Assembly (NCBI GenBank): GCA_028287785.1
Contig: JAQBOZ010000037.1
Location: 1 to 64,000 of the forward strand
Direction of reading: 5' to 3'
DNA from: Chlorobiota bacterium
Lineage (GTDB): Bacteria > Bacteroidota > Ignavibacteria > OLB7
DNA length: 64,000 nt
Shown: positions 46,301-55,029 of the stretch, one piece after another
How positions within the stretch are numbered: position 1 is the stretch's first letter
Layout of the letters: each line of letters begins with the position of its first letter
Program-made: the position numbers and the translations under genes
Notes under the pieces: generated by a model
Told to the model about the DNA's origin: nothing
Database searches by the model: none
Seen by the model: only the letters and a program-made list of their open reading frames with translations

Positions 46301-47690
46301 ACCTGCCTTCGCCTATGACGATGGTACGAACGATGTTCAGAGCGAGGCCGGCCTTCAGGGCAAGGGTCTGAACCTGGTGCCGCCGTCCAATCAGGATGGT
46401 GCCGGTGCCAATCCGTTCGGTCCGCTCGGTGGTAGCAGCTCGGGTACCTTCGCGATGCAGTTCCGCATCCTGACCCGTGATACCGTCCGTGGCTTCCAGG
46501 CATTCTACGCCGGTGCCAACCAGGCACAGGACTTCGTGATGTACTCGATCTACAAGCAGCCGGTTGGCACCAACGCCAACAATCCGCCTGCGGGCGCGCC
46601 GGTTTCTTCGACGATCACCATGGCTCGCCGTGGAGAGGGAATTCCTGATCCGTTCCTGGCAGTTGCTGGTCGCAAGTTCAACTTCGATCAGTACGTGACC
46701 TATATGCTCGACACCCAGTATGTCGCCGAGCCGGGCCTCTACTTCGCAACCGTTGCCCAGCTGGGTGAAACCGGTCTGGAGCTTGGTGGCGATGCAAGCC
46801 GCATGGGCCAGGTGACGACCATCAACAACCCGCCGCTCAACGGTGGACCTACCGGTGGTATCGGCAACTTCAGCATCCCGGCTCATACCGAGATGCGCCA
46901 GAATCGCTTCTGGTACGAAGTGACGACCGGATCGAGCGGCTGGAATCCGATGATCACGCTGACGAACAACCCTGGTTATCCGCACCTCAGCTTTGATGGT
47001 AAGGTTACCGGCTTCCCGACCTACACCCGTGGTTCGTGGATCCCGATGATCCGTCCGTACTTCGGCATCAAGGCCAGCTCGGAGTGCCTCGTGGAGCCGG
47101 TCGAACTGGCCGACTTCAAGCTGACCACCCTGCCGACGGCTCTTCGCCTCGACTGGCAGACGGCTACCGAGGTTAACAACCATGGCTTCTACGTCGAGCG
47201 TCGCATGAAGGGAAGCGAGACGACCTGGTCGGATATCGCTTTCAAGGCCGGTGCTGGTACCAGCAACCAGGCTCGTGACTACAGCCATGTGGATCAGAAT
47301 GTCGCGGTCAACACGACCTATCAGTATCGTCTCCGTCAGGAGGATCGTGATGGATCGGTTACGTACAGCGACATCAAGGAAGGACGCATCAATGGTGGCG
47401 TGATCACCGGCGAGGCTAACCAGCTCTCGCAGAACACGCCGAACCCGGTCAGCAGCAGCACCCGTATCGCCTTCTCGGTTCTCGAGAGCGGTAAGGTCAG
47501 CCTGCAGATCAACGATGCGTACGGCAACGTTGTCCGCACGTTCGACGTCGAGGCAAAGGCTGGCGAGCAGAATGAAGTCGTCTGGGACGGTCTGGATGCC
47601 ACCGGCACCCGGGTCGCAAACGGCGCCTACATCTACAAGCTCAATGGCAATGGCTTCTCGCTGTCGCGCAAGATGACGGTTACCCGCTAA
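43338..47690 (+). CDS. Giant T9SS-sorted cell-surface protein
   Basis: 1450 aa. Signal peptide (VLVLLCAVAFSLP...FAQ). A long beta-rich body follows, then a fibronectin-like module (VELADFKLTTLPTALRLDWQ onward) and a C-terminal FlgD-Ig/T9SS type A module: NTPNPVSSSTRIAFS ... NGAYIYKLNGNGFSLSRKM. Arg is mostly CGT/CGC and Gly often GGT, unlike neighbouring genes that favour CGG/GGG, which suggests very high expression. The start at 43338 has AGGAG nine bases upstream; the in-frame GTG at 43329 abuts it. A strong terminator follows (47720). Function not recognised; it may be a surface-layer or adhesin protein. Confidence 0.85.
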   Translation: MRRVLVLLCAVAFSLPVAKLFAQGEAESKGDDKEVLRQSVDSRGSFPGGPLAKAPLATGYYIVDNDAPAVGPPWVPTWQFIDTTGSEAQFWHRVVSGPNQRNASFWTRPGSSGYEYFRNPNQVSTGPNNTIITDSTDNAFAGPIAIGFPFYFYGRKYDSFYVSTNGLVALTNRRYQYDESGRRVDYEPVFDDTRPKTGNPLTDPTPDDFGYSQVALGGSSRTSGILNPNNAKFTTANTGRPLIAALWDDTELSQFDPIGFRPDDFGKVYWRRDTLGNKLLIYYVNQTMIGVKNIPLLLRQNGVIQRDIRANYQVVLDRIDSTVQINYVQFSGVYKDAQSQVINVQSQAMYRANSTIGVCSYDGEFTNYLTDGEPPGTGAVYVNGSTATPHNSLAIRFKQWKNVVRVNSVSFQVPSRFTPGQYVDLPAGQLVDNYEILLGNSLLGVIRPVGIVQNVSDSIGPVNKTPQPIRFTVVFRIRDLINVTNPPVYQRTAVTDSLWSIRDNTNFPATARKNLDTIKFDPYITNANVPRQVGRFRAEVIALDQSPDGANFAQSWPFDDTTGIRMFGIRRLEAPFIDAFSEYDYSPEDGIIPSVQKWVSIGAQVVDGDARTFNPPPPRGTFGTRNLNSPVLLLDRKDNFQSFYLNDAPGALCGDTIISFPINLSQLVNRPVLLLSYERSGKQGSNGNYDRGFADNQRVGPENAVYTTSKDQLYQAADKMYVEFAEPSPNGIDNIVNIFDISSWRYAPFNDRGASINWGTSSPRWGVFGGGGGSGSDTTGKIIVDEFDAGKDFEFYRAFIPIPARWSKVAPGNKTFRFRIRLEVKSDRNPVGSPSDDDDQFYVDNVMLIEPVKPEVEVTAVRVDWPYTQAPASQARAIPISVKVGNNGTTAATTFGVAMYVTRDPNTQPPGRYNYYRYKSIISIPAGKDYVESFPSWNAQECGSDITPDTLNPITSTNYIIGARIMPQDFDSYNANDESYTKFKLTLGPAFAYDDGTNDVQSEAGLQGKGLNLVPPSNQDGAGANPFGPLGGSSSGTFAMQFRILTRDTVRGFQAFYAGANQAQDFVMYSIYKQPVGTNANNPPAGAPVSSTITMARRGEGIPDPFLAVAGRKFNFDQYVTYMLDTQYVAEPGLYFATVAQLGETGLELGGDASRMGQVTTINNPPLNGGPTGGIGNFSIPAHTEMRQNRFWYEVTTGSSGWNPMITLTNNPGYPHLSFDGKVTGFPTYTRGSWIPMIRPYFGIKASSECLVEPVELADFKLTTLPTALRLDWQTATEVNNHGFYVERRMKGSETTWSDIAFKAGAGTSNQARDYSHVDQNVAVNTTYQYRLRQEDRDGSVTYSDIKEGRINGGVITGEANQLSQNTPNPVSSSTRIAFSVLESGKVSLQINDAYGNVVRTFDVEAKAGEQNEVVWDGLDATGTRVANGAYIYKLNGNGFSLSRKMTVTR

Positions 47691-47719
47691 GCGATTTCGC
47701 ATAGCGTCATTCGATGACG

Positions 47720-47754
47720 GAAGCCCTCCCGAGCGTAAGGTTCGGGAGGGCTTC
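47720..47754 (+). terminator. Strong intrinsic terminator after surface-protein gene
   Basis: A perfect 13-bp stem (GAAGCCCTCCCGA, 47720-47732; TCGGGAGGGCTTC, 47742-47754) with loop GCGTAAGGT is followed by GTATTTTAT. Confidence 0.92.
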
Positions 47755-47856
47755 GTATTTTATCCCACTTCCCCGTTCGGGAAGCCATGAACTGTTACCG
47801 CGTAAAAGCATGGCGTGCCTTATCATGCCGTCCTCAATCGCGAGGAGTTCCGCTCG

Positions 47857-48039
47857 ATGACCAGAAAAAAAGTGCTCCTCATAGCCGTGGCAATCATCCT
47901 TCTGGGAGGGTTTCAACTCCTCCGCTGGTATGGCAGCCACGAACGCACGGCCGCCATCGGAACGGCGTCCGGGATGCTCGCCCTTCTGAGCGGTGTCGCC
48001 GTCGGGCTGTATGGGCTGGGAATAAAGAGTAAAGGATGA
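47857..48039 (+). CDS. Small membrane protein
   Basis: 60 aa with two hydrophobic segments (VLLIAVAIILLGGF and GMLALLSGVAVGLYGLGI) and a basic N-terminus. GAGGAG (47842-47847) nine bases upstream supports the start. Its stop overlaps the purN start, so it is first in the purN-macrodomain operon. Family not recognised. Confidence 0.6.
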   Translation: MTRKKVLLIAVAIILLGGFQLLRWYGSHERTAAIGTASGMLALLSGVAVGLYGLGIKSKG

Positions 48040-48674
48040 TGGAACCGATTCGCATTGCCCTGTTCGCCTCCGGGCAGGGTTCGAATTTCATGGCGATCCA
48101 CGGGCGCCTCTCCTCGATGGACGATCCCCCCGCGCGGATTGTCCTCTGCGTGAGCAATAATCCCGCCCCCGGCGCTTTTGAGTATGCGCGCGATCATGGC
48201 ATCGAGACGCTCCGCCTTTCGCCGAAGATGTTCGAGACCGAAGAGGAATATGGGCGCGCCGGGCTGGCGATGCTTGCCACGCGCGGGATCGATATGATCG
48301 TCCTGGCCGGCTTTATGCGCAAGCTCCCGGAAGCTGTTGTCGACGCCTGTACCGGCAGAATCCTCAATATCCATCCCGCCCTGCTGCCGAAGTTCGGTGG
48401 CCGGGGAATGTATGGACATCATGTTCACGAAGCTGTGCTGGCGGCGGGGGAAGGGGAGAGCGGCGTGACGGTCCATCTGGTGGATCGGGAATACGATACC
48501 GGCCCGACGATAGCGCAGGCCAGGGTGCCGGTCCTCCCCGACGATACCCCGGAGACGCTTGCCGCGCGGGTGCTGGCGCTGGAACATCGTCTCTATCCCG
48601 ACGTGGTGATAGAGCAGGCGCGAAAACTTCTGGCCGAACGGATGCTCCCGCCCGGAGGAGCGATTTGCCAATGA
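48036..48674 (+). CDS. purN: Phosphoribosylglycinamide formyltransferase
   Basis: Third step of purine synthesis (212 aa). The N-terminus [15 protein letters not shown] and the catalytic [20 protein letters not shown] (Asn-His-Pro) with [15 protein letters not shown] (Asp) are diagnostic. It overlaps both neighbours by 4 nt. Confidence 0.93.
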   Translation: MMEPIRIALFASGQGSNFMAIHGRLSSMDDPPARIVLCVSNNPAPGAFEYARDHGIETLRLSPKMFETEEEYGRAGLAMLATRGIDMIVLAGFMRKLPEAVVDACTGRILNIHPALLPKFGGRGMYGHHVHEAVLAAGEGESGVTVHLVDREYDTGPTIAQARVPVLPDDTPETLAARVLALEHRLYPDVVIEQARKLLAERMLPPGGAICQ

Positions 48675-49204
48675 TGATCAGCATTATCGAGGGGGATATC
48701 ACGACGCAGAAGGTGGATGCGATCGTCAACGCCGCCAACTCCTCCCTGCTTGGCGGCGGAGGCGTGGATGGAGCCATCCACCGGAAGGCGGGCCCGGAGC
48801 TGGTGCATGAATGCCGTCTTCTGGGCGGCTGCCGGACCGGAGAGGCGAAGATCACGGGGGGATATCTTCTTCCCGCGAAGTACGTCATCCATACGGTTGG
48901 GCCGGTCTGGAACGGCGGCACGATGAACGAGGATGCGTTGCTGGCCTCATGCTACCGGAATTCATTCGCGATCGCCAGGGAGAAGGGGCTCCGCTCGATC
49001 GCCTTCCCCGCGATCAGCACCGGGATCTATCGGTTTCCGGTGGAGCGTGCGGCGAATATCGTCCGCGACGAAACGCTGGCCTTTATGAAAAATCCGGGGA
49101 GCGTGAGCGATATCCGCTTTATCTGCTTCGGGCGGGAGACCTGCGATATCTACCGGGATGTCCTTGCGGATCTGACCAGCGATCACGAGGATATCGATCA
49201 TTAA
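48671..49204 (+). CDS. O-acetyl-ADP-ribose deacetylase (YmdB-type macrodomain)
   Basis: 177 aa macrodomain. Motifs: [32 protein letters not shown] and [10 protein letters not shown], then [16 protein letters not shown]. Binds and hydrolyses ADP-ribose derivatives. The ATG overlaps the purN stop by 4 nt, so the two are translationally coupled. Confidence 0.9.
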   Translation: MMISIIEGDITTQKVDAIVNAANSSLLGGGGVDGAIHRKAGPELVHECRLLGGCRTGEAKITGGYLLPAKYVIHTVGPVWNGGTMNEDALLASCYRNSFAIAREKGLRSIAFPAISTGIYRFPVERAANIVRDETLAFMKNPGSVSDIRFICFGRETCDIYRDVLADLTSDHEDIDH

Positions 49205-49282
49205 TTCTGAGAACATATGTGCCCGAAAGGGCCTACCTGCACGGGCCGGCGGCCCATCCTATTTATAACGCGACCGGCGATT

Positions 49283-49852
49283 ATGGCAACACTGGAAACC
49301 TTCCCCAACCCCAAGCGGGACCGGGATTACACGATAACCCACGTCAACCCGGAGTTCACATCGGTCTGCCCGATGACCGGCCTCCCGGATTTCGGCACGA
49401 TCACGATCGAGTATATCCCCGATGCGTTGTGCGTGGAGTTGAAATCGCTCAAGTATTATTTCCTCGATTTCCGCAACAAGGGGATCTTCTACGAAGCGCT
49501 GACCAATGCGATTCTGGATGATATGGTGGATCTTCTCGATCCCCGCTATATCAAGGTGACGGGCGATTTCTCCACACGCGGCGGCCTCCATTCGATGGTG
49601 GAGGTGGAGCACTACGGTCGTCATGGCGAAATCACCGGCGCGCGCGCAACCGCGACGGCAAACCCGCTGGCCGATGAGCTGGAGATACGGGCGCTGGAGG
49701 ATATCCAGGAGATCGCCGAGATCGTCGGAAACGTCGATGATCCCGCGGTGATCGAGGGGTTGATCGATCGGATAACGAATGAGCCGGATGCCGGGAAGGA
49801 TGAGCCGGCGAAGGACCAGGGAGAGACCGACGAGACAAATGCCAATGACTGA
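49283..49852 (+). CDS. queF: NADPH-dependent 7-cyano-7-deazaguanine reductase
   Basis: Reduces preQ0 to preQ1 in queuosine synthesis. Short (type I) QueF core of ~130 residues: FTSVCPMTGLPDFGTITIEY with the nucleophilic Cys, and ELKSLKYYFLDFRNKGIFYE. It carries an extra acidic ~60-residue C-terminal tail (from DELEIRALED to the end). The start at 49283 matches the family N-terminus; the queD start overlaps its end. Confidence 0.92.
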   Translation: MATLETFPNPKRDRDYTITHVNPEFTSVCPMTGLPDFGTITIEYIPDALCVELKSLKYYFLDFRNKGIFYEALTNAILDDMVDLLDPRYIKVTGDFSTRGGLHSMVEVEHYGRHGEITGARATATANPLADELEIRALEDIQEIAEIVGNVDDPAVIEGLIDRITNEPDAGKDEPAKDQGETDETNAND

Positions 49853-50315
49853 GCAGACTGACAGGACAACGCGCATCGCCAAGGATTTTCACTGGGAGAT
49901 GGGGCACCGCCTCCCGTTTCATGGCGGCGGCTGCAGAAATATCCACGGCCATTCCTACCGGATGCGGGTGGTGATCGATGGCCTGCTTGATGATCATGGG
50001 ATGGTGATCGATTATTTCGATCTGAAGGAGATCGTGGACCCGCTGGTGGAACTGATCGATCATTCATTTCTCTGCGATGATCACGACCGGGAGATGCTGG
50101 CCTTCTTTGCCGCCAACCCTCTCAAGCATGTCGTGGTGCCGTTCCTGACCACCGCCGAGAATCTGGCGGCCTGGATGCTCGGCGAAATCGCCGGGCGCCT
50201 TACATCCTACAGCCATCTTACGGCGTTGACCGTGCGGATTCACGAAACCGAGCGGACCTATGCCGAGTGCGGCATGACGTTGCAGCGCGGCCGGCATTCA
50301 TCAGAGCATCAATAG
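49839..50315 (+). CDS. queD: 6-carboxytetrahydropterin synthase (QueD)
   Basis: 158 aa from MPMTEQ (49839; 49845 also possible). Zinc ligands and the catalytic Cys are in FHGGGCRNIHGHSY, with DYFDLKEIVDPLV and the late ETERTYAECG. Provides the carboxy-tetrahydropterin precursor of preQ0. It overlaps the queF 3' end by 14 nt. Confidence 0.9.
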   Translation: MPMTEQTDRTTRIAKDFHWEMGHRLPFHGGGCRNIHGHSYRMRVVIDGLLDDHGMVIDYFDLKEIVDPLVELIDHSFLCDDHDREMLAFFAANPLKHVVVPFLTTAENLAAWMLGEIAGRLTSYSHLTALTVRIHETERTYAECGMTLQRGRHSSEHQ

Positions 50316-50319
50316 TACC

Positions 50320-51021
50320 ATGACTTCAATCTCTCCTCCCAGCGATCCGAACCGCGCGGTCGTTCTCGTCAGTGGCGGCATGGATAGCTGCGCCGTCGCC
50401 GCGATCATGCAATCGCAGGGGTACGAGCTGAACGTTCTTCACACGAACTACGGTCAGCGAACCGAGCGGAAGGAGCTGGAATGCTTCCATGCGCTGGCCG
50501 GACACTTCGACGCGACGCGGAAGCTGGTGGTGGATATCCGGCACCTGGCGATGATCGGCGGCTCCAGCCTGACCGACCGGGATATCGAGGTGACGCCGGC
50601 GGCGCTTGAATCCAGGGAGGTTCCATCCAGCTATGTCCCGTTCCGCAACGCGAACATTCTCGCCATCGCCGTAAGCTGGGCGGAGACGATCGGCGCCGGG
50701 GCGATAGCGATCGGCGCGGTGGAGGAGGATTCCAGCGGATACCCGGATTGCCGGCAGGTGTTCTACGATGCGTTTCAGAGGACGGTGGATCTGGGGACGC
50801 GACCGGAAACGGAGATCAGGCTGATGACGCCCGTGATCACCATGTCGAAGGAGGAAATTGTGGCAACCGGCCTGCGTCTGAACGCGCCGTTCGGTCTGAC
50901 CTGGTCCTGCTACACGCGCGAAGACCTCGCGTGCGGCCAATGCGATAGTTGCGCCCTGCGGCTGCGAGGATTTCAGCGCGCCGGCGCGACCGATCCTCTT
51001 CCCTATGCGGGAGGAGCCTGA
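50320..51021 (+). CDS. queC: 7-cyano-7-deazaguanine synthase
   Basis: ATP-dependent formation of preQ0 (233 aa). PP-loop VLVSGGMDSCAVAA, followed by LHTNYGQRTERKELE, VPFRNANILAIA and the zinc Cys cluster SCYTREDLACGQCDSC. Last gene of queF-queD-queC. The radical-SAM QueE is not in this window. Confidence 0.95.
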   Translation: MTSISPPSDPNRAVVLVSGGMDSCAVAAIMQSQGYELNVLHTNYGQRTERKELECFHALAGHFDATRKLVVDIRHLAMIGGSSLTDRDIEVTPAALESREVPSSYVPFRNANILAIAVSWAETIGAGAIAIGAVEEDSSGYPDCRQVFYDAFQRTVDLGTRPETEIRLMTPVITMSKEEIVATGLRLNAPFGLTWSCYTREDLACGQCDSCALRLRGFQRAGATDPLPYAGGA

Positions 51022-51052
51022 GCGAGCTTCACGTATCCGTAAAGAAATTCCG

Positions 51053-54000
51053 TTACGTGGCCCGATCGGCATCGCTCCGTTCGGGCCGCTCCGTTTTCAA
51101 TCCCACCAGCCCGACACGGCAGACCGACTGATACTCGCACCCGCGGCAGACCTCGTTGACATCGCGCGTGGTAACGTGATAGACGCCGGTCGCGATCCCA
51201 TCCACATATCCGGCCGCGTTCGCGAACACCTCATCAATGATCAGTTGAAGCTCCTCCACCGTTTCAGGATCGTTTGCGCTGCGACGGAGATCGATCACAT
51301 CCTTCTTCAGCTCGTTCGGAACGAAGATCGCCGTCGTCTTGGTATCGACATTGCGCGCGTCGAGACGATAGTAGATCCCGCCGACCGGCTTCACGCGATC
51401 GAGCGGCATCCCGTAATGGGCGGCCAGCTTGTGGCGGATCACCTCCAGATAGATCATCAACTGAAGACTGCTCCCCTCTCTGATATCCTTCCGCACCGGC
51501 GGCGTCCCGGTCTTGTAGTCCGCGACGGCGAAGTAGAGATCATCGCCACGCCGGAACACCTCCACCCTGTCCACCGTTCCCTGAACCAGCAGATCGTTCA
51601 CCTTCACCTCCTCCCCGGAGGAGAGCCGCCCATCCACCGATCCGGTACGCATCCGTCCACCCCCGAAGCTCACCTCGAAGAACTCCGGCAGCAACTCCGA
51701 TTTCTCCGTCTCTGTCCGGTCGACATCCGCCGTGATCCATTGCTCAAGCAATCCTTCAAGCACGCTGCTCCCGATCAATCGCTCCTGATCGATCCGCCAG
51801 TAGGGATGGTCGAAGACGATGCCGGCGATCTCCTCGGAGGCCAGCTCGCGGGCACGTTCCAACGCCAGATCGCGCGATGCGGGGCTGATCGGCAGCTCTC
51901 CCGCCTCGCGCAGTTCGGTGTAGAGACGGAAGAGGACAGTGTGAAGAAGCAATCCACGTTCGAGCGGCGTCAGGGAGACATCGTAGGATGCCGGTGAGTT
52001 GATGCTCATCACGCGCTTCGCGAAGAACTTGAAGGGACAGCGCGCATAGAGTTCCAGTTGCGAAGCCGAGTAGCGATTATTCCGTCGTTGCGCCAGGGCT
52101 TCCGCCTCATCCGTCGTCAGAGATTCGGTCAGGATGCCGCGATACTCACGGGCAAGCGAGCTGTCATCATCAGCTTTTGCGCGGTCACGATCGCGCTCGA
52201 CCGTCGAGGTATGGCGCAGATTGCGGAGCATCGTCTCGGCTCCATCGACGCCGGGAACGGGGGAATTGCTCCAGAGGGCGGCGCCGGCTTCCTCGGCAAG
52301 CGACTCATAGGTGGCGATCGCCGTAAGAAATTCGGCGTGTCGTGGGGGCGTTTCGCCACGTCTGGCGTTATCGCGCACCACGCGCAGTTCATCCAGCACG
52401 ATGACGCGGCCGGCCTTCTCCACCGTCGTGATCCGGAGAAAAGCGTCGAGAAAGGAGGAGCGGACCAGCGCGGTTTCGCCTGAGAAACGGGGATAGGTCA
52501 GGATCAGCCTGTCGCGAAATCCGGTAACGGCGGTGTAGAACTCCATCCGCTCCCTTCTAAGCTGGCGTTCCTGCGCGCCGGGAAGCGGTCGTCCCAGAAA
52601 CGTTTCAGGGATGTAGGTGCTCGGGAACTCGCCATCGACCAGCCCGCAGACGATCACCACATCGAACTCCAGCCCGAGCATGCCGGAGATCGGCGTCACC
52701 AGCACCCCGAAATCGTGTTTTTCGCGGAGCCTGTACTGAGCGCGGAGCGCGGCGGTGCGGATCTGATCGATATAGAAGTCCAGTGGAAATCGTCCATCAT
52801 CCCTTCGCCGTTCCCCGGTTGTCGGCTCCTTCTCCCTCTCCGCCCGGTTCATCTCGTTCCGCACCTCGAAGAACTCCACCATCTCATCCAGCAGGCGGAA
52901 GAACGCGCCAAGCGCGCGGGTGTCCCGTTCCATCTCATCGTGAATCCGCTGCCAGTCCTGCGGCGTGCGGGAGCGGGCATCCAGATCGTGGCGGAGCTTC
53001 ATGATATTCTCCGGCGCCCGGAGCTTCGCCACCAGCGTTCTGAAGGCGACGCCGAACTCCGTCGGGGTCATTCTCCTGTCGAATTCATCCAGCGCCCCCT
53101 CCAGCGCGCCGATGCTGCTCGCGGCGCGGCGGAGCGTTTCCAGTTCGAGCTGAATCGCGCGCCGGTCATCCTCATCGGTCACCGTGGAGAGCCTTGGCGC
53201 CAGATAGGAAATCCGCTGCCCGATTCTTCTCCCCCACGTCGCCCGTCCGCGCCGGATGCGGAGCCGCGCGGCGGCATCGGTCAGCGCGGCGGCATCGACC
53301 GCGCCGCCGAAGCTGAGATAGGGGGATGTGATGGCGCGGATCACATCGCGGCGGTCGTAGCCGTTGGCGGGAATGGCAAGCGCGGAGATCAGCGCGGTCA
53401 TCAGCGCATTGCGATCCAGCAGAAACGGCGCGGTGATATTGGCCGGGATGCCATGTCCCGCCAGATGCTCGTGAAAGAGGCCGGCGTAGGAATCCATGGA
53501 GTGGGCGGTGATGCAGATCCGTTCCGGCTGTACCCCCTCATCGATCACCAGCGATTTCACCAGCGCCGCGATCCCCTGCGCCTCCTCCTCCCGGTTGAAG
53601 AGGCCATACATCGTGACCCGGTTGTCGAACGCGGAGTTCTCGATCCTGTCGTCGGTGCGGAACAGGTTCTTCCGCATATGATGCCTGAACGGCTGCCGTC
53701 GGTGTTCCGGGATATCCGTTTTCAACGGGTCCAGATCGAGCGTGCGATATCCCGAGAGGGTGAGATCGCCATGCACTTTCTCGAAGTTGCCGTAGAGCGG
53801 CCCGTTTTCCGCCGCGTAATCGAAATAGATATGGACGCTGAGCCCCGCCACATGGCCGAGCTGCTGGATCATCTCCAGCTCCGGCGGCGTAAACTCGCTG
53901 AACCCGGAGATCAGCAGATGCGTGACATCGGGGAACGCGCCGCGAAAGGTGATATCCCGCTGCTGAAAGAGCCCCGTGTTCAGATAGGTCATCTTGCCGG

Positions 54001-54553
54001 CATGATCCATCCAGTTGCCGCTCAGAAGCCGGAGATATTCGCTGTAGATGTTGTAGAGATCGCGCAGCTTCCCCAGATCGAAGCCGGGGCTCTCCGCATG
54101 TCCCTCCGCAAATTCGATATCGATGCCGAAATGCGACGGCATGATCCCATCAGCGCGGACGCCGTTGATCACCCGCGTGATCCGTTCCACCACGCCGAGC
54201 GAAGGGGAATGTCCCGCCCGCCCGTAATACTCCAGGCTCACATTGCCGATGGCGGTCTGCATCAGCGCAAGCTGCACTTCCGGGGAGATATCCCGCTGCC
54301 GCGGTTGCAGCCTGGAATAGAACTCCGTGGCGAACGAGCCGATGGTATGCACCGGCAGGCGTTCGATAGGCTGTTTCGTAAGCTCGAAATGCCGTCGCGT
54401 CAGCTTCCGTTCCACCTCGCGCACATACCGGCCGGTGGGAAGAAGGAAGATATGGCGCGCCAGCGCACCGCTCCGGGCGGCGGTCAGCACTACTTCGTTG
54501 AAGTCGAGCGACGTGAACTCCGGCTCGGACGTATTGTAGAGAAGCAACGGCAT
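51053..54553 (-). CDS. addB: AddB-like helicase-nuclease subunit (PD-(D/E)XK)
   Basis: 1166 aa from MPLLLYNTS. The C-terminal ~300 residues are a PD-(D/E)XK nuclease: the GTVDRVEVFRRGDDLYFAVADYKTG strand pair supplies the Asp and the Asp-Lys. The Fe-S Cys set is one Cys in YARCPFKFF and three in VCRGCEYQSVCRVG, as in AddB. The N-terminal half is helicase-like without a clear Walker A. No addA is adjacent, so the partner must lie elsewhere, or this is a stand-alone relative. Start chosen at the family N-terminus. Confidence 0.82.
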   Translation of the reverse strand: MPLLLYNTSEPEFTSLDFNEVVLTAARSGALARHIFLLPTGRYVREVERKLTRRHFELTKQPIERLPVHTIGSFATEFYSRLQPRQRDISPEVQLALMQTAIGNVSLEYYGRAGHSPSLGVVERITRVINGVRADGIMPSHFGIDIEFAEGHAESPGFDLGKLRDLYNIYSEYLRLLSGNWMDHAGKMTYLNTGLFQQRDITFRGAFPDVTHLLISGFSEFTPPELEMIQQLGHVAGLSVHIYFDYAAENGPLYGNFEKVHGDLTLSGYRTLDLDPLKTDIPEHRRQPFRHHMRKNLFRTDDRIENSAFDNRVTMYGLFNREEEAQGIAALVKSLVIDEGVQPERICITAHSMDSYAGLFHEHLAGHGIPANITAPFLLDRNALMTALISALAIPANGYDRRDVIRAITSPYLSFGGAVDAAALTDAAARLRIRRGRATWGRRIGQRISYLAPRLSTVTDEDDRRAIQLELETLRRAASSIGALEGALDEFDRRMTPTEFGVAFRTLVAKLRAPENIMKLRHDLDARSRTPQDWQRIHDEMERDTRALGAFFRLLDEMVEFFEVRNEMNRAEREKEPTTGERRRDDGRFPLDFYIDQIRTAALRAQYRLREKHDFGVLVTPISGMLGLEFDVVIVCGLVDGEFPSTYIPETFLGRPLPGAQERQLRRERMEFYTAVTGFRDRLILTYPRFSGETALVRSSFLDAFLRITTVEKAGRVIVLDELRVVRDNARRGETPPRHAEFLTAIATYESLAEEAGAALWSNSPVPGVDGAETMLRNLRHTSTVERDRDRAKADDDSSLAREYRGILTESLTTDEAEALAQRRNNRYSASQLELYARCPFKFFAKRVMSINSPASYDVSLTPLERGLLLHTVLFRLYTELREAGELPISPASRDLALERARELASEEIAGIVFDHPYWRIDQERLIGSSVLEGLLEQWITADVDRTETEKSELLPEFFEVSFGGGRMRTGSVDGRLSSGEEVKVNDLLVQGTVDRVEVFRRGDDLYFAVADYKTGTPPVRKDIREGSSLQLMIYLEVIRHKLAAHYGMPLDRVKPVGGIYYRLDARNVDTKTTAIFVPNELKKDVIDLRRSANDPETVEELQLIIDEVFANAAGYVDGIATGVYHVTTRDVNEVCRGCEYQSVCRVGLVGLKTERPERSDADRAT

Positions 54554-54728
54554 ACGGATCGAGAGCGAAATTTCGGAAAAGAAGATGCCAGCCAGCGCCG
54601 CAAGATATGTACGCGGGTGTACACCACCGGCAGGTTCCTCTACTGAAACTCCATCGGCGCGGATCAATAAGAGGATGTTGTCATGGTGGATCATTGTGGC
54701 GGAGCGTTCCGTTGGCCGGCCCTTTCCG

Positions 54729-54929
54729 CTATTGCCGGAACGCGTTGCGGCTCTCCTTCAGCTTTGCGTCGATCGCCCGTTTCTTTTTGGCGATGCGAAG
54801 CAGCGTATCGGGATCGCCACGGTGCATGCGTCGGCTGACCGCCTGGCGCGACACGCCATCCTCCGCTGCGATCTCCGAAAGAATTCCCCGATACGGTTTC
54901 CGCTGCAGGTCAAGATGATTGGTTTTCAT
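54729..54929 (-). CDS. Small HTH protein, divergent from UmuD-like regulator
   Basis: 66 aa from the ATG at 54929 (a TTG at 54944 adds five residues). A helix-turn-helix is visible in ILSEIAAEDGVSRQAVSRRM, followed by a Lys/Arg-rich C-terminus. It looks like a Cro-type or small phage-like DNA-binding protein. It shares a short divergent regulatory region with the XRE/S24 gene at 55030. Confidence 0.55.
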   Translation of the reverse strand: MKTNHLDLQRKPYRGILSEIAAEDGVSRQAVSRRMHRGDPDTLLRIAKKKRAIDAKLKESRNAFRQ

Positions 54930-54930
54930 A

Positions 54931-54996
54931 TATTCAGTTGTCAAACTATTGACGAACGGTTGACGTGAGGTTGACAGTTGTATATGAAATGATATA
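54931..54996. promoter_or_regulatory. Divergent operator region with TTGAC repeats
   Basis: Three TTGAC copies (54949, 54960, 54971) are exactly 11 bp apart. An inverted GTCAA (54940-54944) and flanking imperfect inverted arms TTTCATATA...TGTCAA / TTGACAGTTGTATATGAAA add symmetry. The region lies between the divergent small HTH gene and the XRE/UmuD-like gene, an expected place for autoregulatory binding. Confidence 0.6.
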
Positions 54997-55029
54997 CCGC
55001 TGTACTCGACCCCGAATATATCATATTAG

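Noticed and set aside
49205-49282. Possible preQ1 riboswitch upstream of queF
   Set aside because: The region holds a G/C-rich hairpin (GGGCCGGCGGCCC) but none of the conserved preQ1 class elements such as an A-rich tail with CTAAGGA or the class I loop. The same palindrome occurs at 3275-3287 after hom, so it is not queF-specific.
51005-51997. Long plus-strand open frame opposite addB
   Set aside because: It runs antisense through the nuclease domain with Arg/His/Asp-rich composition typical of reverse-complement frames in G+C-rich genes.
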